The translations under genes and the position numbers were made by a program. Of a stretch of DNA of 64,000 nucleotides, positions 54,601-63,482 are shown one piece after another. Origin of the DNA: Cliona cf. orientalis. Lineage: Eukaryota; Porifera; Demospongiae; Clionaida; Clionaidae. The notes beneath the pieces were generated by a model that did no database searches, was not told where the DNA came from, and was given only the letters and a program-made list of their open reading frames with translations. Each line of letters opens with the position of its first letter. Position 1 is the stretch's first letter. Location of the stretch: assembly GCA_963930775.1 (NCBI GenBank), contig OZ005693.1, positions 6,758,001 to 6,822,000 on the forward strand, given 5' to 3'.

Positions 54601-56735
54601 GCTCCAACTAAGTGTGCAATGGCAACGTTCTCGCTCTGCTCGAACGTTGCTACCGGACTACTGACAGGTATGAATAGACCTCACCTCTCGCTTCGCTCGA
54701 GGCTCGGTGGCTAGCGCCAGCACCTGCTTAGCAGGCCTTTCGAAACGCGCGGCGCTTTCGCGCCGATCGTTCGACAACGCGTCTCTAGCTGTAGCTATGG
54801 CCTGAGGCATTATTAAAGGCCACTCTTCTTTGTGCACACGGCCCTACAGTTCTGACCGATCCTGAGCCTTGTAGTGCGGCTCGTTCATAGCAACCGGGCG
54901 CATCCAAGACGCGTATCCATGCCCTCATGTAATGACACGGACTATATAAGAAAAATGACCGCCTGAAAAATATTTTTCGCTGTATATAGTATAACTAAAT
55001 TCAACAAGAAAAGTCGATGTGGTGAATTCAAACATGTGACGTCACTTGTGTTCTGCATTCTGTGTGCACAGATCCAAAACGGGACAGAAAACAAAGCACA
55101 AACGACTTATTTAAGTGATGACCCTGTGCCTATTGTGGTATTTTTCTGAGCGAAACGAGGTCCTCTACTCGGGCTTGGCTGAGGTCGTTTGGCTTCAATG
55201 GCTACATGTACTTTTCACGCGCCCTCTAAAATACAATCATGGCATATACAGCTCAACGGTTTTGTTGATTCTATTCAATAGGGTATAAAATCCGTGCATC
55301 AACTTTAAAACCTTGCCTTCCTTCGTACAATTGATTTTTTTTTTCAGTAGCAGTAAACTTCAAATTAACAATGTCAAGGATTTCTATCTAATGGAACTCT
55401 CACAGAATGTACATGTACATGGCACAACTGAACTGAAAATCTTTTTCGCGACATTCAAAATGATTGTCTTCTCTTGATTGGAGACCCCTGGGTTATTTGC
55501 TTGCATCAGCGACATTAGACCTTATGGGCTACCTGTTCACTTAACGCTATCACCAGCATCTTTCAGTTAAAATTTTCATAATCCCAATACTTACATGTAA
55601 CTATGGAGTATCTTCAGTTTAGTTTGCACAAAACATACCCCCACTTGCACGCGGTCCACAGGCTTTCTTCGAATTTCTAGATACTAGTAATTTCTGTTTA
55701 TTTGAGCTGAGCGAGGATGTTAAAGCAAAGAGTACAGAGACGAGAAACAGAAAATTACTTTGCATGGCCCAAGTATAGTCCTGCAAGCCACATCTCCAAT
55801 CAGAGGGAAAGAGGGTCTGGTGACCACACATGCAGCGAGTAGTTCTGGTACATGTAGAATTCAATAATTGATACTCAATGTGCCTATATATTGCGTCTCA
55901 CCAAAGGCGTATTAAAAGGCAAAAAGGAGCTTGACTGGTCTTGGTGGCAACACTACCATGAGAATTGGTGTCTTTTCGATCAATATCCTATTCAAATCAA
56001 AGCTATTAAATGGCAGCAGAGCGTAGCATAATTTGCCATACTATCCAGGGAGAGACACAAACACATCACTACGATTGATGGATGCATACAGACCCTTCTA
56101 TAGGCGAGGCTGCCAGCAGCCTTGAATTTAAATCTCTTGATCTTTCTATCATTGAGCATATGAACGTGCGATGTTTAGTTGGCCACCATACGAATGACAT
56201 CACATCAAGTATCAAAATAGCTGAATCTGATTGATGCGACTAGATCTTGTCGCAGGAACAACTCGTTGTATGCGCGGTCACAAGACCCTCTTTCCCTTGG
56301 ATTGGGGGTGTGGCTTAAGAGACTAGGCCTAAGTGATGGTAGATGTCTGTCTCCTAGTAGTTTACGATCACTACCACTTTTGTTTTGGTGCTTTGTTATT
56401 GCCATCCAAACTTCTTCCAAATTGCTTAATTGCTTATGTAGCCTTATTTTGTTCTAGTCTAGAGGAAACAGTAAACACTACAAACTGATATGTACATGTA
56501 CGATTTTTGCTACTTCTAAGCCTCTGAGCATACACAGAAGGGGTAAACAAATCCTCCCCTTCTACAAATCATCTAAGTTGTGAGGGAAGGTTCTCCTCCA
56601 TGACATACATCACCCAATTCATACCGCCTTTATCAGACATCCGTACTAGTTCAGCAAAACCCTTTAACTCCGTTAGTATACCCAAACATAACTTACTTTA
56701 TCTCTGTCCGGCAGCTCTTCAGAGTAATCAGTCAT
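33542..56735 (-). CDS. CAPZA: F-actin capping protein subunit alpha, 11 exons
   Basis: Exons in transcript order (window coordinates): 56697-56735, 51148-51211, 49862-49913, 49749-49806, 48833-48922, 43021-43137, 42271-42350, 40807-40888, 39360-39431, 39157-39219, 33542-33682. They total 858 nt: 285 residues plus TGA, the usual CapZ-alpha length. CapZ alpha/beta caps actin filament barbed ends and is part of dynactin. Recognisable blocks: [46 protein letters not shown] then [53 protein letters not shown] and [20 protein letters not shown]. All donors are GT, all acceptors AG, and every phase matches. The C-terminal tail is the part of the family that contacts actin. Introns are packed with repeats, one of them holding a Crypton gene in antisense. 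Confidence 0.97.
34564..35196. mobile_element. Element N in CAPZA intron 10, 60 bp ends between two C-runs
   Basis: Left end AGCCTCGTACCCAGGCCCTT, right end its inverse, similar for about 60 bp. Each end is itself a hairpin (AGGCCCTTTGAGGAGGAGGA). Runs of C abut both sides (34539-34563, 35198-35215). A decayed relative is at about 53913-54170. Confidence 0.75.
36618..36742. repeat. GTTAGAC palindrome upstream of the Crypton gene
   Basis: GTTAGACGCTGAAGCCAAGG to TGGCTGAAGTGTCTAAC with long perfect arms (ATCTACGGGATTTAGAATTC, CAGACGCGTCAT). Same design as families G and H. The phrase GGTTAGAC recurs in direct orientation at 38546. Confidence 0.75.
36834..38339 (+). CDS. Crypton-type tyrosine recombinase / DUF3504 protein
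   Basis: A single uninterrupted 501-codon frame. Residues 1-110 are acidic and low in structure. A core-binding-like region lies at about 112-215 ([19 protein letters not shown], then [17 protein letters not shown]). A catalytic region follows at about 230-440. The tyrosine recombinase set is visible: Arg268 ([12 protein letters not shown]), a Lys near 303-312, H396-x-x-R399 ([12 protein letters not shown]), His422 (TTGHKS) and Tyr431 (GVRSYKR). The C-terminal tail is Ser/Pro-rich (462-468). The layout matches the DUF3504 domain of Cryptons and of Crypton-derived host genes such as ZMYM2-4, QRICH1 and KIAA1958-like proteins. It lies antisense in CAPZA intron 10. A 125 bp palindrome (36618-36742) ends 91 bp upstream. 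No zinc finger is visible. Recombinase family is near certain; whether it is a mobile element or a domesticated gene is open. Confidence 0.9.
   Translation: MATNSELTSEAGLVELLGRERYDDYFNEAVGGDSTMGVGDISANVDIFDNACAMESIIDELLLEAGEAFEVYEQQQGVASNASTPVHERTRFAVPKTEEEVVEARKASVPKKTQTDTRYCMRLWDEWKMHRNLVSTKRVPDDITEMSSDELQYWMCRFVLEVRKKDGSLYPANILHHLCCGVMRHLRQTGWHEIDIFKDPSFVEFRATLDSEMKKTQSLGIGSKKRQAEPLTVEEEELLWQTGQLGDCSPQALVDTMLFMNGVYFALRSGDEHRNLRHNPSQIELVEKPGERAYLQYTEDISKNHPGGLKGRKQSAKVVVHYETNSNPSRCFVRLYKLYQSKCPPNRPAGAFYLKPLKNPTGVYWFAAQAIGHRKLNSTVARICTAAGINGFKTNHSLRATAATHLYQAGVYEQIIMETTGHKSTDGVRSYKRTSTQQKESVSDILSLAKRPELDVPQPQSGSSSPPPATLSKITADSFKHMFNFNHCSDLKINVQFINQQ
38340..39156. other. 3' flank of the Crypton gene in CAPZA intron 10
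   Basis: A TTCTAAGTTGTA unit repeats three times (38500-38545), followed by GGTTAGACACTTATG. No second frame and no inverted terminal repeat with the 5' flank, as expected of Cryptons. Confidence 0.4.
39157..39219 (-). CDS. CAPZA: CAPZA exon 10
   Basis: [20 protein letters not shown] plus Q, 21 codons. The donor GTAGAA opens a 5.5 kb intron that contains the Crypton gene. Confidence 0.92.
39360..39431 (-). CDS. CAPZA: CAPZA exon 9
   Basis: [16 protein letters not shown] then CSETLKSG, 24 codons in phase 0. [11 protein letters not shown] is a family block. Confidence 0.95.
40515..40782. mobile_element. Element R, copy 1, in CAPZA intron 8
   Basis: TACCGTATTTCCTCAATCAG at the left; the right end (GCGTCTGATCAAGAATTTAC) has drifted. 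Inner AATAGTCGCTGC/ATAGTAGCCGCGGC mirror each other. Confidence 0.6.
40807..40888 (-). CDS. CAPZA: CAPZA exon 8
   Basis: Completes Trp, then [20 protein letters not shown] and [15 protein letters not shown] is a near-invariant CapZ-alpha motif. Confidence 0.96.
41850..42110. other. GC-rich island of unknown nature in CAPZA intron 7
   Basis: Unlike its AT-rich surroundings, this stretch is GC-rich and weakly open on both strands. It has an 8 bp stem GTGATATT/AATATCAC spaced about 70 nt, and box-A-like TGGCATAGTCGG. No tRNA, snRNA or protein family is recognised. Confidence 0.3.
42271..42350 (-). CDS. CAPZA: CAPZA exon 7
   Basis: [18 protein letters not shown] then HKFSPKNY and two bases of Trp. 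The donor GTGAGA splits the Trp codon that exon 8 completes. Confidence 0.95.
42629..42834. mobile_element. Element C, copy 3, in CAPZA intron 6
   Basis: 206 bp between TA dinucleotides, CCGTATAGCGGGAAACTTTC to the inverse, in the opposite orientation to copies 1 and 2. It ends less than 200 bp from exon 6. Confidence 0.9.
43021..43137 (-). CDS. CAPZA: CAPZA exon 6
   Basis: Thirty-nine codons covering the less conserved middle ([20 protein letters not shown]) and the helix ending [12 protein letters not shown]. The donor is GTAAGT. Confidence 0.93.
43802..44188. mobile_element. Element R, copy 2, TA ends, upstream of CAPZA exon 6
   Basis: CCATATTCGCTCGATCAAAC to GTCTGATCGAGCGAATACGG, flanked by TA. 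The core repeats ATTCGAGAGCGGCG and its variants. Confidence 0.75.
44951..46480. repeat. Repeats with the GGGGCGAGCCTGAGCGAG palindrome
   Basis: The palindrome occurs at about 44955, 45815 (decayed) and 46443. The segment 46300-46470 (CATGAGAATGCGCAATAGAA, TTTCGCGTTTATG, GACGGACGTACCATA) recurs inverse at 46478-46620 and direct at 51550-51700. A (GGAC)n microsatellite lies at 45749-45787. Confidence 0.65.
45110..45410 (+). repeat. Local tandem duplication in CAPZA intron 5
   Basis: 45170-45235 and 45315-45380 share GCTGA-ATC-CCCTTTACCT, TTCT-GAACATTCTAT-GAGC and ATGCGCAT. A diverged duplication, no coding. Confidence 0.55.
47162..47329. mobile_element. Element B, copy 1
   Basis: CTGTACTTACTCTAATACTA to GTATTTGATTAACTACGG, flanked by TA. 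The core GCGCGCTTTTCTGGTAAAGG is shared with copies at 49389 and 59505. Confidence 0.75.
47950..48300 (+). repeat. Repeat family A, copy 3 (diverged, truncated)
   Basis: It aligns with the middle of copies 1 and 2 (GTTCTCACTCTGCTCAAATG, GACAAAGAACAGACCTCG, TTCGCTTGAGGCT, GTGCACACGGTACTGCAATT) with many substitutions. Confidence 0.75.
48303..48712. mobile_element. Element U with GAGCATATGAGCCGCC ends and a perfect hairpin
   Basis: Left end CGGGAGCATATGAGCCGCCG then AAGGAGCGTC; right end the inverse with an extra GCCCTTCGGGC. A 45 bp perfect palindrome at 48591-48635 (CCAGGAGCATATGAGCCGCC, loop TTC) repeats the same terminal sequence internally. Confidence 0.75.
48833..48922 (-). CDS. CAPZA: CAPZA exon 5
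   Basis: Thirty codons, [18 protein letters not shown] then [12 protein letters not shown], in phase 0 on both sides. The acceptor CAAAG lacks a good pyrimidine tract, as do several others in this gene. Confidence 0.95.
49389..49562. mobile_element. Element B, copy 2, in CAPZA intron 4
   Basis: CCGTACTTAATCTAATACTA to TTCGATTAACTACAG. Same orientation as copy 1 and about 85% alike by eye. Confidence 0.75.
49749..49806 (-). CDS. CAPZA: CAPZA exon 4
   Basis: [19 protein letters not shown] after a TTTTCAG acceptor, with donor GTATGG. It corresponds to the family segment ending at the loop before the VLVT strand. Confidence 0.95.
49862..49913 (-). CDS. CAPZA: CAPZA exon 3
   Basis: Completes a split Asp codon, then [16 protein letters not shown] and two bases of a Ser codon. 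The acceptor is TGTAG and the donor GTGTGT. Confidence 0.95.
50310..51026. mobile_element. Element R, copy 3 (left end unclear)
   Basis: The right end AATAGTAGCCGCGGCTAGTA then TTCGAATAAATATGG and TA is clear. The interior has CGAACGAGTAGCGAGG-like and CTCGAATGGCAGCC phrases. The left end has drifted. Confidence 0.5.
51148..51211 (-). CDS. CAPZA: CAPZA exon 2
   Basis: Encodes [21 protein letters not shown] plus one base, ending in a GTGAGT donor. [11 protein letters not shown] is a family hallmark. Confidence 0.96.
51745..51998 (+). pseudogene. Coding-like fragment with one frameshift in CAPZA intron 1
   Basis: The + strand reads [40 protein letters not shown] and [21 protein letters not shown]. 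It shifts frame near 51935 and goes on as [20 protein letters not shown] before a GTGAAG. The composition and acidic end look like real protein. No family is recognised. It is probably a fragment of a mobile-element gene or a processed host exon. Confidence 0.35.
52425..52532 (+). repeat. 61 bp perfect tandem duplication
   Basis: TCATAGCACTCCAGCAGAAA then AGCTTCTTGGCTTTCTGTGC occurs twice back to back, with no visible changes. A recent local duplication. Confidence 0.8.
54407..54990 (+). repeat. Repeat family A, copy 2 (uninterrupted)
   Basis: This copy in CAPZA intron 1 has neither insertion seen in copy 1, so it defines both empty sites: GCTAGCATGCATG for M and CTGACCGATCCTGAGCC for the promoter-bearing element. 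Confidence 0.85.
55000..56690. other. CAPZA intron 1, distal part, no recognised element
   Basis: Ordinary AT-rich sequence with short frames only. 56230-56460 is open on both strands without conserved content. Confidence 0.35.
56697..56735 (-). CDS. CAPZA: CAPZA exon 1 ([13 protein letters not shown])
   Basis: Thirteen codons from an AAGATGA start context to a GTAAGT donor. The acidic start matches the family N-terminus and joins in phase 0 to exon 2. Confidence 0.9.
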
Positions 56736-56960
56736 CTTGACGTACGTGATCAGTACCGTGAAGAAATAGGTTTTCTTTGTAGAGTGAGATAGCTCGAGCG
56801 ACAATACATGTCACATGACTATCACGTTTTCTTTCTAATTATACGGATGACCTCCTGACTTTTGCAATGGCGCTCACGCTAAACGCATGTTTAATACATC
56901 TATGGTTACATGTTCAGAGGCCTTCGTCAATCACAGGGCAACGTCTCTCGAACTACCTCG
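56736..56960 (+). promoter_or_regulatory. CAPZA upstream region, possibly bidirectional
   Basis: Directly upstream of the CAPZA start. On the opposite strand a frame from 56867 or 56889 runs to TTTTTAG|GTAAGT near 56978, the look of a divergent first exon. The 56889 frame is open across the donor. No protein family or next exon was found. Confidence 0.3.
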
Positions 56961-57389
56961 AAGCCTGCTATTTTTAGGTAAGTTGGGAGCGAAGAATTAT
57001 TAACCCCCCTAAGCATGCCCAAGGCTGAGAGGCATAAACTAGTGCGTTAGCGATTTAGCATAGGGTTTTATGTAGTAAAATATTATTATTAAATTTATTG
57101 GTATAAACTAGCTAGTTACTCGGTAGTACCGGAACGTTTCTGCAGTGAAGAGCGTTGGCGATTCTTGATAATGCACACCCAAGACTGTGTGAAATAGGTG
57201 GGCGTGGTCGCAAACTTTTCGCGTGCAGATCAACGGGGGTCACTCCCACCATAGACTGTGTGTGTAGCCTAAAGTATTATATAGGTATGCTCCCACAGGT
57301 GCAGCTGTGACCACGGTCAAGATGCAGTCAAAGGGTGAAGGCACTTCTTGGAGGTCGGTCAAAGGGTAAAGCGGTGTTCTGGGCCCTAT

Positions 57390-57490
57390 CTCCTAGCCAT
57401 CCCATCGTCTGCACCAGGTGCCTTTCTCTCCTTTAGCCTTTCCACAACCTCATCTGCAGTGAAAAGAACATCCAACAGAACTCTTCATTT
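57390..57490 (-). pseudogene. LINE reverse transcriptase relic
   Basis: The minus strand reads VLLDVLFTADEVVERLKERK then APGADDG and a stop. The pattern T-x-E-V-x-x-x-L-K-x-x-K-A-P-G-x-D is the start of the non-LTR reverse transcriptase palm. It is shifted or stopped on both sides, so only a scrap remains. Confidence 0.5.
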
Positions 57491-57499
57491 TGGTATGAC

Positions 57500-59500
57500 T
57501 GATTTTCCAACATCTTGCAGGTCCATACTCGTTAGTTTCGGCATCTTGATTCTGCAAGTACTGAAAATGACTAGCTCATACTTTCAATAGTGTTTCAATG
57601 TCCAGCATTAACAACCAGCTGGAACATACACATGTACATGTAGTCTTGCATACTAGACCACTCTCTCTGCAGAGCTGGATGTGCTACTTGGAACATCGCA
57701 TCTGTCACTAACTGTCTACGATCTTGTATAGGAAAGAGTCATTACCCTCTCCGACATTCAGATTTGGCACCTAACTTTCTTCCTCACTGCACACCACAGT
57801 CTGTTCTTACATTGTATATATCATCAAAGAGAGACCCCTTCGCTGGGCTACCTGCCCTTTTTCCATGCTCTACGAGCTTTTCAACTTTGAGCACAAGGGA
57901 ATCTCAGAGTGTCACCTTTCTATTTCTTCCCACAGTAGTAGGCTATCATCAGACTCCTTTAGAATGGTTGCTATACCTGCTGCATATCAATATTGATGTT
58001 ATCATATTTCCGCTATGCGGCTCAAGTCTGTGTCTAATCTCATCTGAGACTGTCTCCCTATTCTCAGCACCAGTCCAGTTGCGTTACGCATCATAATACT
58101 GGTACACCTAAGAGGAAGGTGGTTGGAGGTGTTGAGTGGCACAAGATGTCATACATATAAAACTGTAAAATCAAATGCATGGCTTCCTATACAAACATAA
58201 CATGGGAACGAACACTCTATAATATGTGTATACAACTTTAATTTGAAAGCTGCCTGGACGCAGATAAGCAAGTTAGAGCTAAAGAAAGACAAGCAAAAAC
58301 TTAACAGGCAACAAATGTTACTATAACATGGTTTAACATATGCAGAATTGTATAAAGGGGCCGAATCGAATATCGATCATCAACATATATATTATTATGT
58401 AAAAATTAATCATAAATTTAGTCCCCATCTAATGTAAGGTCAAGGTTCTCCTGTTATGTCATTATCCTGTCTGTTTAGATTTATATACATCTGTATATCT
58501 GTGTATTGGCTACATGTATGTTTGAATGTTGATGTTTATAGTCGTGCTTATTGGTCTGCTGGTGTGGTGTCATCCACCGTCTCTCTGTATGACTCTTGTG
58601 TGTGCTAGCATTCCACTTACCCAACCTTCAGTCACTTCTGTCAATTCCTTTCCTATTCTTTTCATGTTCCAGTCTTCCTTCCAACTCTTGAACCTTCCGA
58701 AACTGATCTTCAACATACTGCTTTGTATCTCAGCCATTTTTCTCACTTGCTTCTGCAGTTCTTGACAGTGTCTTGCTATAACAGAGAACTCCCTCTACTC
58801 TGCAACCCATTCGAAGATGTCGAGGTTCCTTCATGAGTCAAGCACTTGAAAATGTTCTCTAGCATACAAAATTAGTACTAAACGGTTCTCAGCTGTGATA
58901 GTTCTGAGGTACAGCCTACCGTATACCAAACTTCTTATACCAAAATGTCACTTATGTGCAAGTTTCACATCCGTAGGGGGTGTAGAAGCTGAGATATTGA
59001 TGTCCTAGAACACCAAAAAAAATCATAAAAAAGTCCATTTCTAGGACATCAATATCTCAGCTTCTACGGACGTGAAACTTGCACCAAAGTATCTATTTTT
59101 CCAAGTACTACGATATGACATTGATTTATGGGGGTACAGGAAAAAAATCTGAAACTAAAAATTTATCCCACTTGTTTTGGTGTTATTTAGAAAGAACTCG
59201 TTGAGAGGATTACGATAGTATATTTTCCCCATGCATATCCTCTATGGTGTTGGAGAAAAAACGTCTGCAAATTTTCTTACAGGGAGACCCCCTTAAATTA
59301 TGTTCATTTGTCTTCCGGTCTGTCTTACATTAACTGTGTATTAGTTGTGTGTTTGAGTCAGTGTATGTGTTCAAGTATAGGTAGTGCTTGTTGGTTTGCT
59401 AGTGTGGTGTCATCCACCATCTCTGTATGTCTCTCGTGTGTGTATGATGCTGCTACTTTAATAACACCAGAACTCGATTAATATCTAAACCATGTGAAGT
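57500..59500. other. Repeat-derived stretch, no gene recognised
   Basis: 58540-58605 and 59385-59440 share CTGGTGTGGTGTCATCCACC and flanks, a diverged direct repeat. 58975-59075 has an inverted pair (ATATCTCAGCTTCTAC). The 57764-58096 frame has no conserved features. Confidence 0.4.
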
Positions 59501-59504
59501 GCTA

Positions 59505-59687
59505 CCGTACTTAATCTAATACAACACATGGAAAAAAATAATTGCAATTTTGAAAAAATGCGCGTTTTCTAGTAAAGGTCGTCAATTGCTCCATACAGGT
59601 ATATTATAAACGTTATGAGAATTTGTAAAATGCCAATTTCTTGCATTAAATTTGATCATGTGTTATAATATTCGATTAACTACGGGT
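59505..59687. mobile_element. Element B, copy 3
   Basis: TA, then CCGTACTTAATCTAATACAA, ending TTCGATTAACTACGGG then TA. Carries small insertions (TATAAACG, AATA). Confidence 0.75.
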
Positions 59688-60454
59688 ATATATTAAAGAT
59701 GGTGCTGTGTAACACTAACTATGCTTTCCTACAGTCCATCTGTTGAAAGAAAACAAAACATGCAGTTGAATTATTATGAGAGCAACAAAAAGTACTAAAT
59801 TATCAATTATGAAAAAATGACTTGGTAAATTTGTCTGTGCATGTTCATAGTAGCTAACGAACTTCTCATCCAACCTATAAAAAATAGTGTCTAGATCACA
59901 TACATGTCTACCTCACTCACATAGCAATCATTGTACGTAGTGCAGTAGAAGGTAAATTCACTGCACCCTGACAATAGATCATTCATGACTCACAGCCCAT
60001 TCACATACATTATATATACTCTAGACTCCAACGTTTGGGCTATCCCTTCTTATACCAGGTTGTATATACTCTAGACTCCAACTTCTGGGCCATCCCTTCT
60101 TATACTGTAGAACTCGAACAGGCCTGAGAAACTACTTTTTGCCTGGCCTAATACTGTCCTGTTCCCATGTTACCACATTTCAAGGGGTCAATGTAGAGGC
60201 TTCTATACAAATTTGTATCCCCCCATGTGGGCCAGGATACTACAGTACTGTCGGCAGGGTTGTAAAGAGCAACCACAGAAATGCACTAAATACTAGTTGC
60301 ATGCAATTTTACCACATGCATGCCATGTCAGCAGGTCTAACGCCAAGACCAGTCAGTTGAGTTACAGTATTACTAGAGCTGCACAGTACAAAACTTGAAA
60401 TGAAGTGGTCGCTATCTTTTTCATCTATCGAGAGCTCGTCAAGAAGTAAAGAAG

Positions 60455-60655
60455 GTCATGGTGGTCAGCAAATGTCACCAGAATAAAGTATTTTCAGCAA
60501 ACAACTCATATCTTGAAAATACCATCAAAAGCCTAATTGCACCCTGTTTTAAACGTATAAAAGGTATGTAGCAGCTAGCAGAGAAACAGACACACACATG
60601 AACAACTCACAGGATGACTACTGTACCCCTTATGCATGTGTCGAGGGTGGCAAAT
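60455..60655 (+). repeat. Repeat family Q, copy 3
   Basis: Diverged copy: CAGCTAGCAGAGAAACAGAC and an end TACCCCTTATGCATGTGTCG in which the palindrome has decayed. Confidence 0.55.
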
Positions 60656-61378
60656 ACAGGACACTTGTTCCAGTATGGAAATATCGCATACTTTTTTAGC
60701 CTTTGATACTACTACACACACACACACACACACACACACACTCAGTATCTATACCAGAACCTAGTGCGAGGCACTCTTTTGCATCATAATATGCAATGTG
60801 TACATAATTATGCAGTATCGTAAAGTCCCACAATTATGCCTCCTTATGTATAAGCCTCCCATCCCCCCGTTGAGCTCAAGCTCCTACAATGTCTTATGTA
60901 TAATATTTGAGTTCACAATTAAAGCTGATAGAAATAGAGTAGCTACAGCAGTTATTTTATCTCAGTTGTTATTCTCGACTTTTGCCAATCAAACAACATC
61001 CAACTGCCAGAGCCCATGTGGCATTCGTCGGTCAATAATGGTTATCACATGGTAAAGTAGCTACAGTACGAATGAGCCCCTCCCATGTTTGCCCAGTGCT
61101 AAGATGCACAAAGGGAGGGGGTTTAATCACAGGTTCTATGGTATATTAGATACTTGAAAACATTCACTCAATAGTGTTGGTAGATTATAATATGTCCCTG
61201 CTATACATGTTACTACATGTACATCAATAGCACAGCAGTGAGACACTACTAGCACTTGCAAAAAGATTGTCACCTTTTGAAGTCAAACTGATGTTTTATG
61301 CCATCAGCTGGTTTGGCCTTACAATATTATCATTCCTCAGGAACATAGCCCATGTACCACCCACTACACTGTCACATA

Positions 61379-62570
61379 CTGTATTTATTCAAATAGTAGC
61401 TGCGGCTACTATTCAAGGGTGGCTCTTTTTCGAGGGTGGCTTTTACTTATTTGGGAGCAGTACCTCTTGGTGCTGTTGTATTAAACAAGATAGACAATTT
61501 TCTGGACTACTTTTCAAAGTATAATCGAAAAAGAAAATTAGCAGCAGAACAAAGCCAAGGATGTCTTATGCCATGCTTCTGAGGTGAACTAATGATCGCT
61601 CATGGCTTGTGATCGTGGCCATGCCCACTAAATTGTGTTCTCACATGCAGACGGCTATTTGAGGGCGGCTACTATTTCTTTCGCAGAGCTCCATGTACGG
61701 ATACTTCTAGAGGGTGGCTACAAATAGAGGTGAATACATACTCAAGAGGTATATCGGCGTTCACAAATTAACCTCGAATAAGAGCTGCACTTGAATAGAA
61801 GCCAGCTGCCCTTGAACAGTAGCCGCACATGGAGCTCTGTGAAAAAAATAGTAGCCACAGGCATGTGCAAACACAAATAAGTGGGTGTGGTCACGATCAC
61901 AAATATGAACAATTGTTAGTTCGAAGCAAAAAGCAGGACCAATGATGTCCTTGGCTTGGTTATGCTGCTTTTTTTTTCATCATAGGTATATTGACTATTC
62001 GAAAAAGCAGTCCTGAAAATCAAATCTATGGTGTAAATGACACCCAAGAGGTATCGGTGCCCACCCCTTCACAAAATAAATAAGGCCAAGCAAAGTTAAT
62101 TTATAGTTTCTCAGGCCCGTCTGCATCAAATTTCTGTTTGGTTGACATCTCACAACTGTAGAGCCCATGAAAGTGTTATTTAGCCAGCAACTAGCATGCT
62201 ATTTTCTTCAAAAATATGACGTCATCTGCTGCAGACTGAAACTTATCCTACAAGCGACTGATGAAACTTCTCTCTACTAAATAGAACACTAAACTTGATT
62301 ATTAGGCTCTCTGGTTTGACTTCAATATTTGTATTTCAGCACTAGTGAAAATGGGTGTAGTTACTATTGCCATGCCCATTTATCATTAAAAAAAATAAAA
62401 AGCCGCCTCCCGCATGGGTTTTGAAATTTGAAAGCCTGAGAAACTAGTAATCAAGTTTGTTTGGCCTAAAAGCCACCATTGAATACGAGCCGCTCTCAAT
62501 TATTAGTGGCCACACTCCAGCAGGACTGAAATTAATAGTAGCTGCGGTTACTAATTTTGAATAAATACGG
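61379..62570. mobile_element. Element R, copy 4 (1.2 kb)
   Basis: CTGTATTTATTCAAATAGTA at the left, inverse CTAATTTTGAATAAATACGG at the right, TA outside both. The interior is rich in GGCTACTATT units in both orientations. No protein frame. Confidence 0.75.
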
Positions 62571-62661
62571 TACCTTCAATACAGAGTATAGGAAGTCAGG
62601 ATCAATGACATTCATGGTTGGATTTTTATTTTTTGGTGCTTGCATCTATTTAATGCCTTAC

Positions 62662-62754
62662 CTATACAATAGACAGTATCCAATCTTTAATCAAACTGCG
62701 AGCTCTTTGTTGATCCTTGTCATGAAGAACTTCATGCTGAGAACCATCAAATGT
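62662..62754 (-). CDS. Candidate last exon of a monoglyceride-lipase-like alpha/beta hydrolase
   Basis: On the minus strand, after a CTGCAG acceptor, an open stretch reads TFDGSQHEVLHDKDQQRARS then LIKDWILSIV and TAG. This resembles the C-terminus of MGLL/lysophospholipase-type hydrolases, where the catalytic His sits in a Y/F-x-G-x-x-H-x-x-x-x-E/D motif followed by a helix ending in W. Here it would be the His of SQHEVL. The remaining exons would lie beyond position 64000; none is recognised between 62755 and 64000. The exon could also be a stray duplicated fragment. Confidence 0.45.
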   Translation of the reverse strand, partial: TFDGSQHEVLHDKDQQRARSLIKDWILSIV

Positions 62755-63248
62755 CTGCAGTTACCTTACATAATTAAGACTGTGGTTACAAATATCTAGA
62801 TCCGGGACAGTATAGTCGTGCACAAATTCAATTTCTCCTAGGCTGGATCCTGGTAATGCATCTGTTTGGAGTAGTTGCACTTACACTTGTGATAAGAGTG
62901 CTCTGTCAGTTAATGCAAGTATTGAGCAAGTGCCCACTCCTGGGTAAGCGCCCATGGGTCAGGGGTCAATGTAGCAGCTTTTACATGTATATAAATGTAT
63001 TCAATTCAGGTAAGCACCACATGTGGCCCAAAATTTCGAATTATGGGTGCTTTCCAGGGAGTCAGAAACACTGAGTTTTGGCACTCATCCCACACTGGTT
63101 AGGAAATTTCTAAGTTACTCTACTGCACACTAAGATTCCCCCTACCAGGGATGAATAAGGACCACTTCTTGAATTACATGGAATATTTGTATCAATAAAA
63201 GAATCTCATACTGTTTTCAATATTATAGGGGCCTCTTTTATCTGACTA

Positions 63249-63465
63249 CCGTGTAGCCGGAAAATTTGGTGGGGAATTAAATTTGGCAGTTTGGCGGTCT
63301 ATATTATAAACGCCGAATTAAAATCCGCCAAAATTTCCTACTCGCATATATACGTATGGCGATCCCGTACTGAACCACCAAATTTAAATCCACCAATATT
63401 CTTGCAATAGCAATTTTGGGCTGAACCACCAAATTTTATTCCCACCAATATTTCTGGCTATACGG
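63249..63465. mobile_element. Element F, copy 2
   Basis: CCGTGTAGCCGGAAAATTTG to TTTCTGGCTATACGG, preceded by TA. The core has GCCGAATTAAAATCCGCCAA and CCACCAATATTCTTGCAA. Confidence 0.7.
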
Positions 63466-63482
63466 ATGTTACTACTCCAATT

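Noticed and set aside
57764-58096. 110-codon frame
   Set aside because: No motif and no splice context; in a decayed repeat region.
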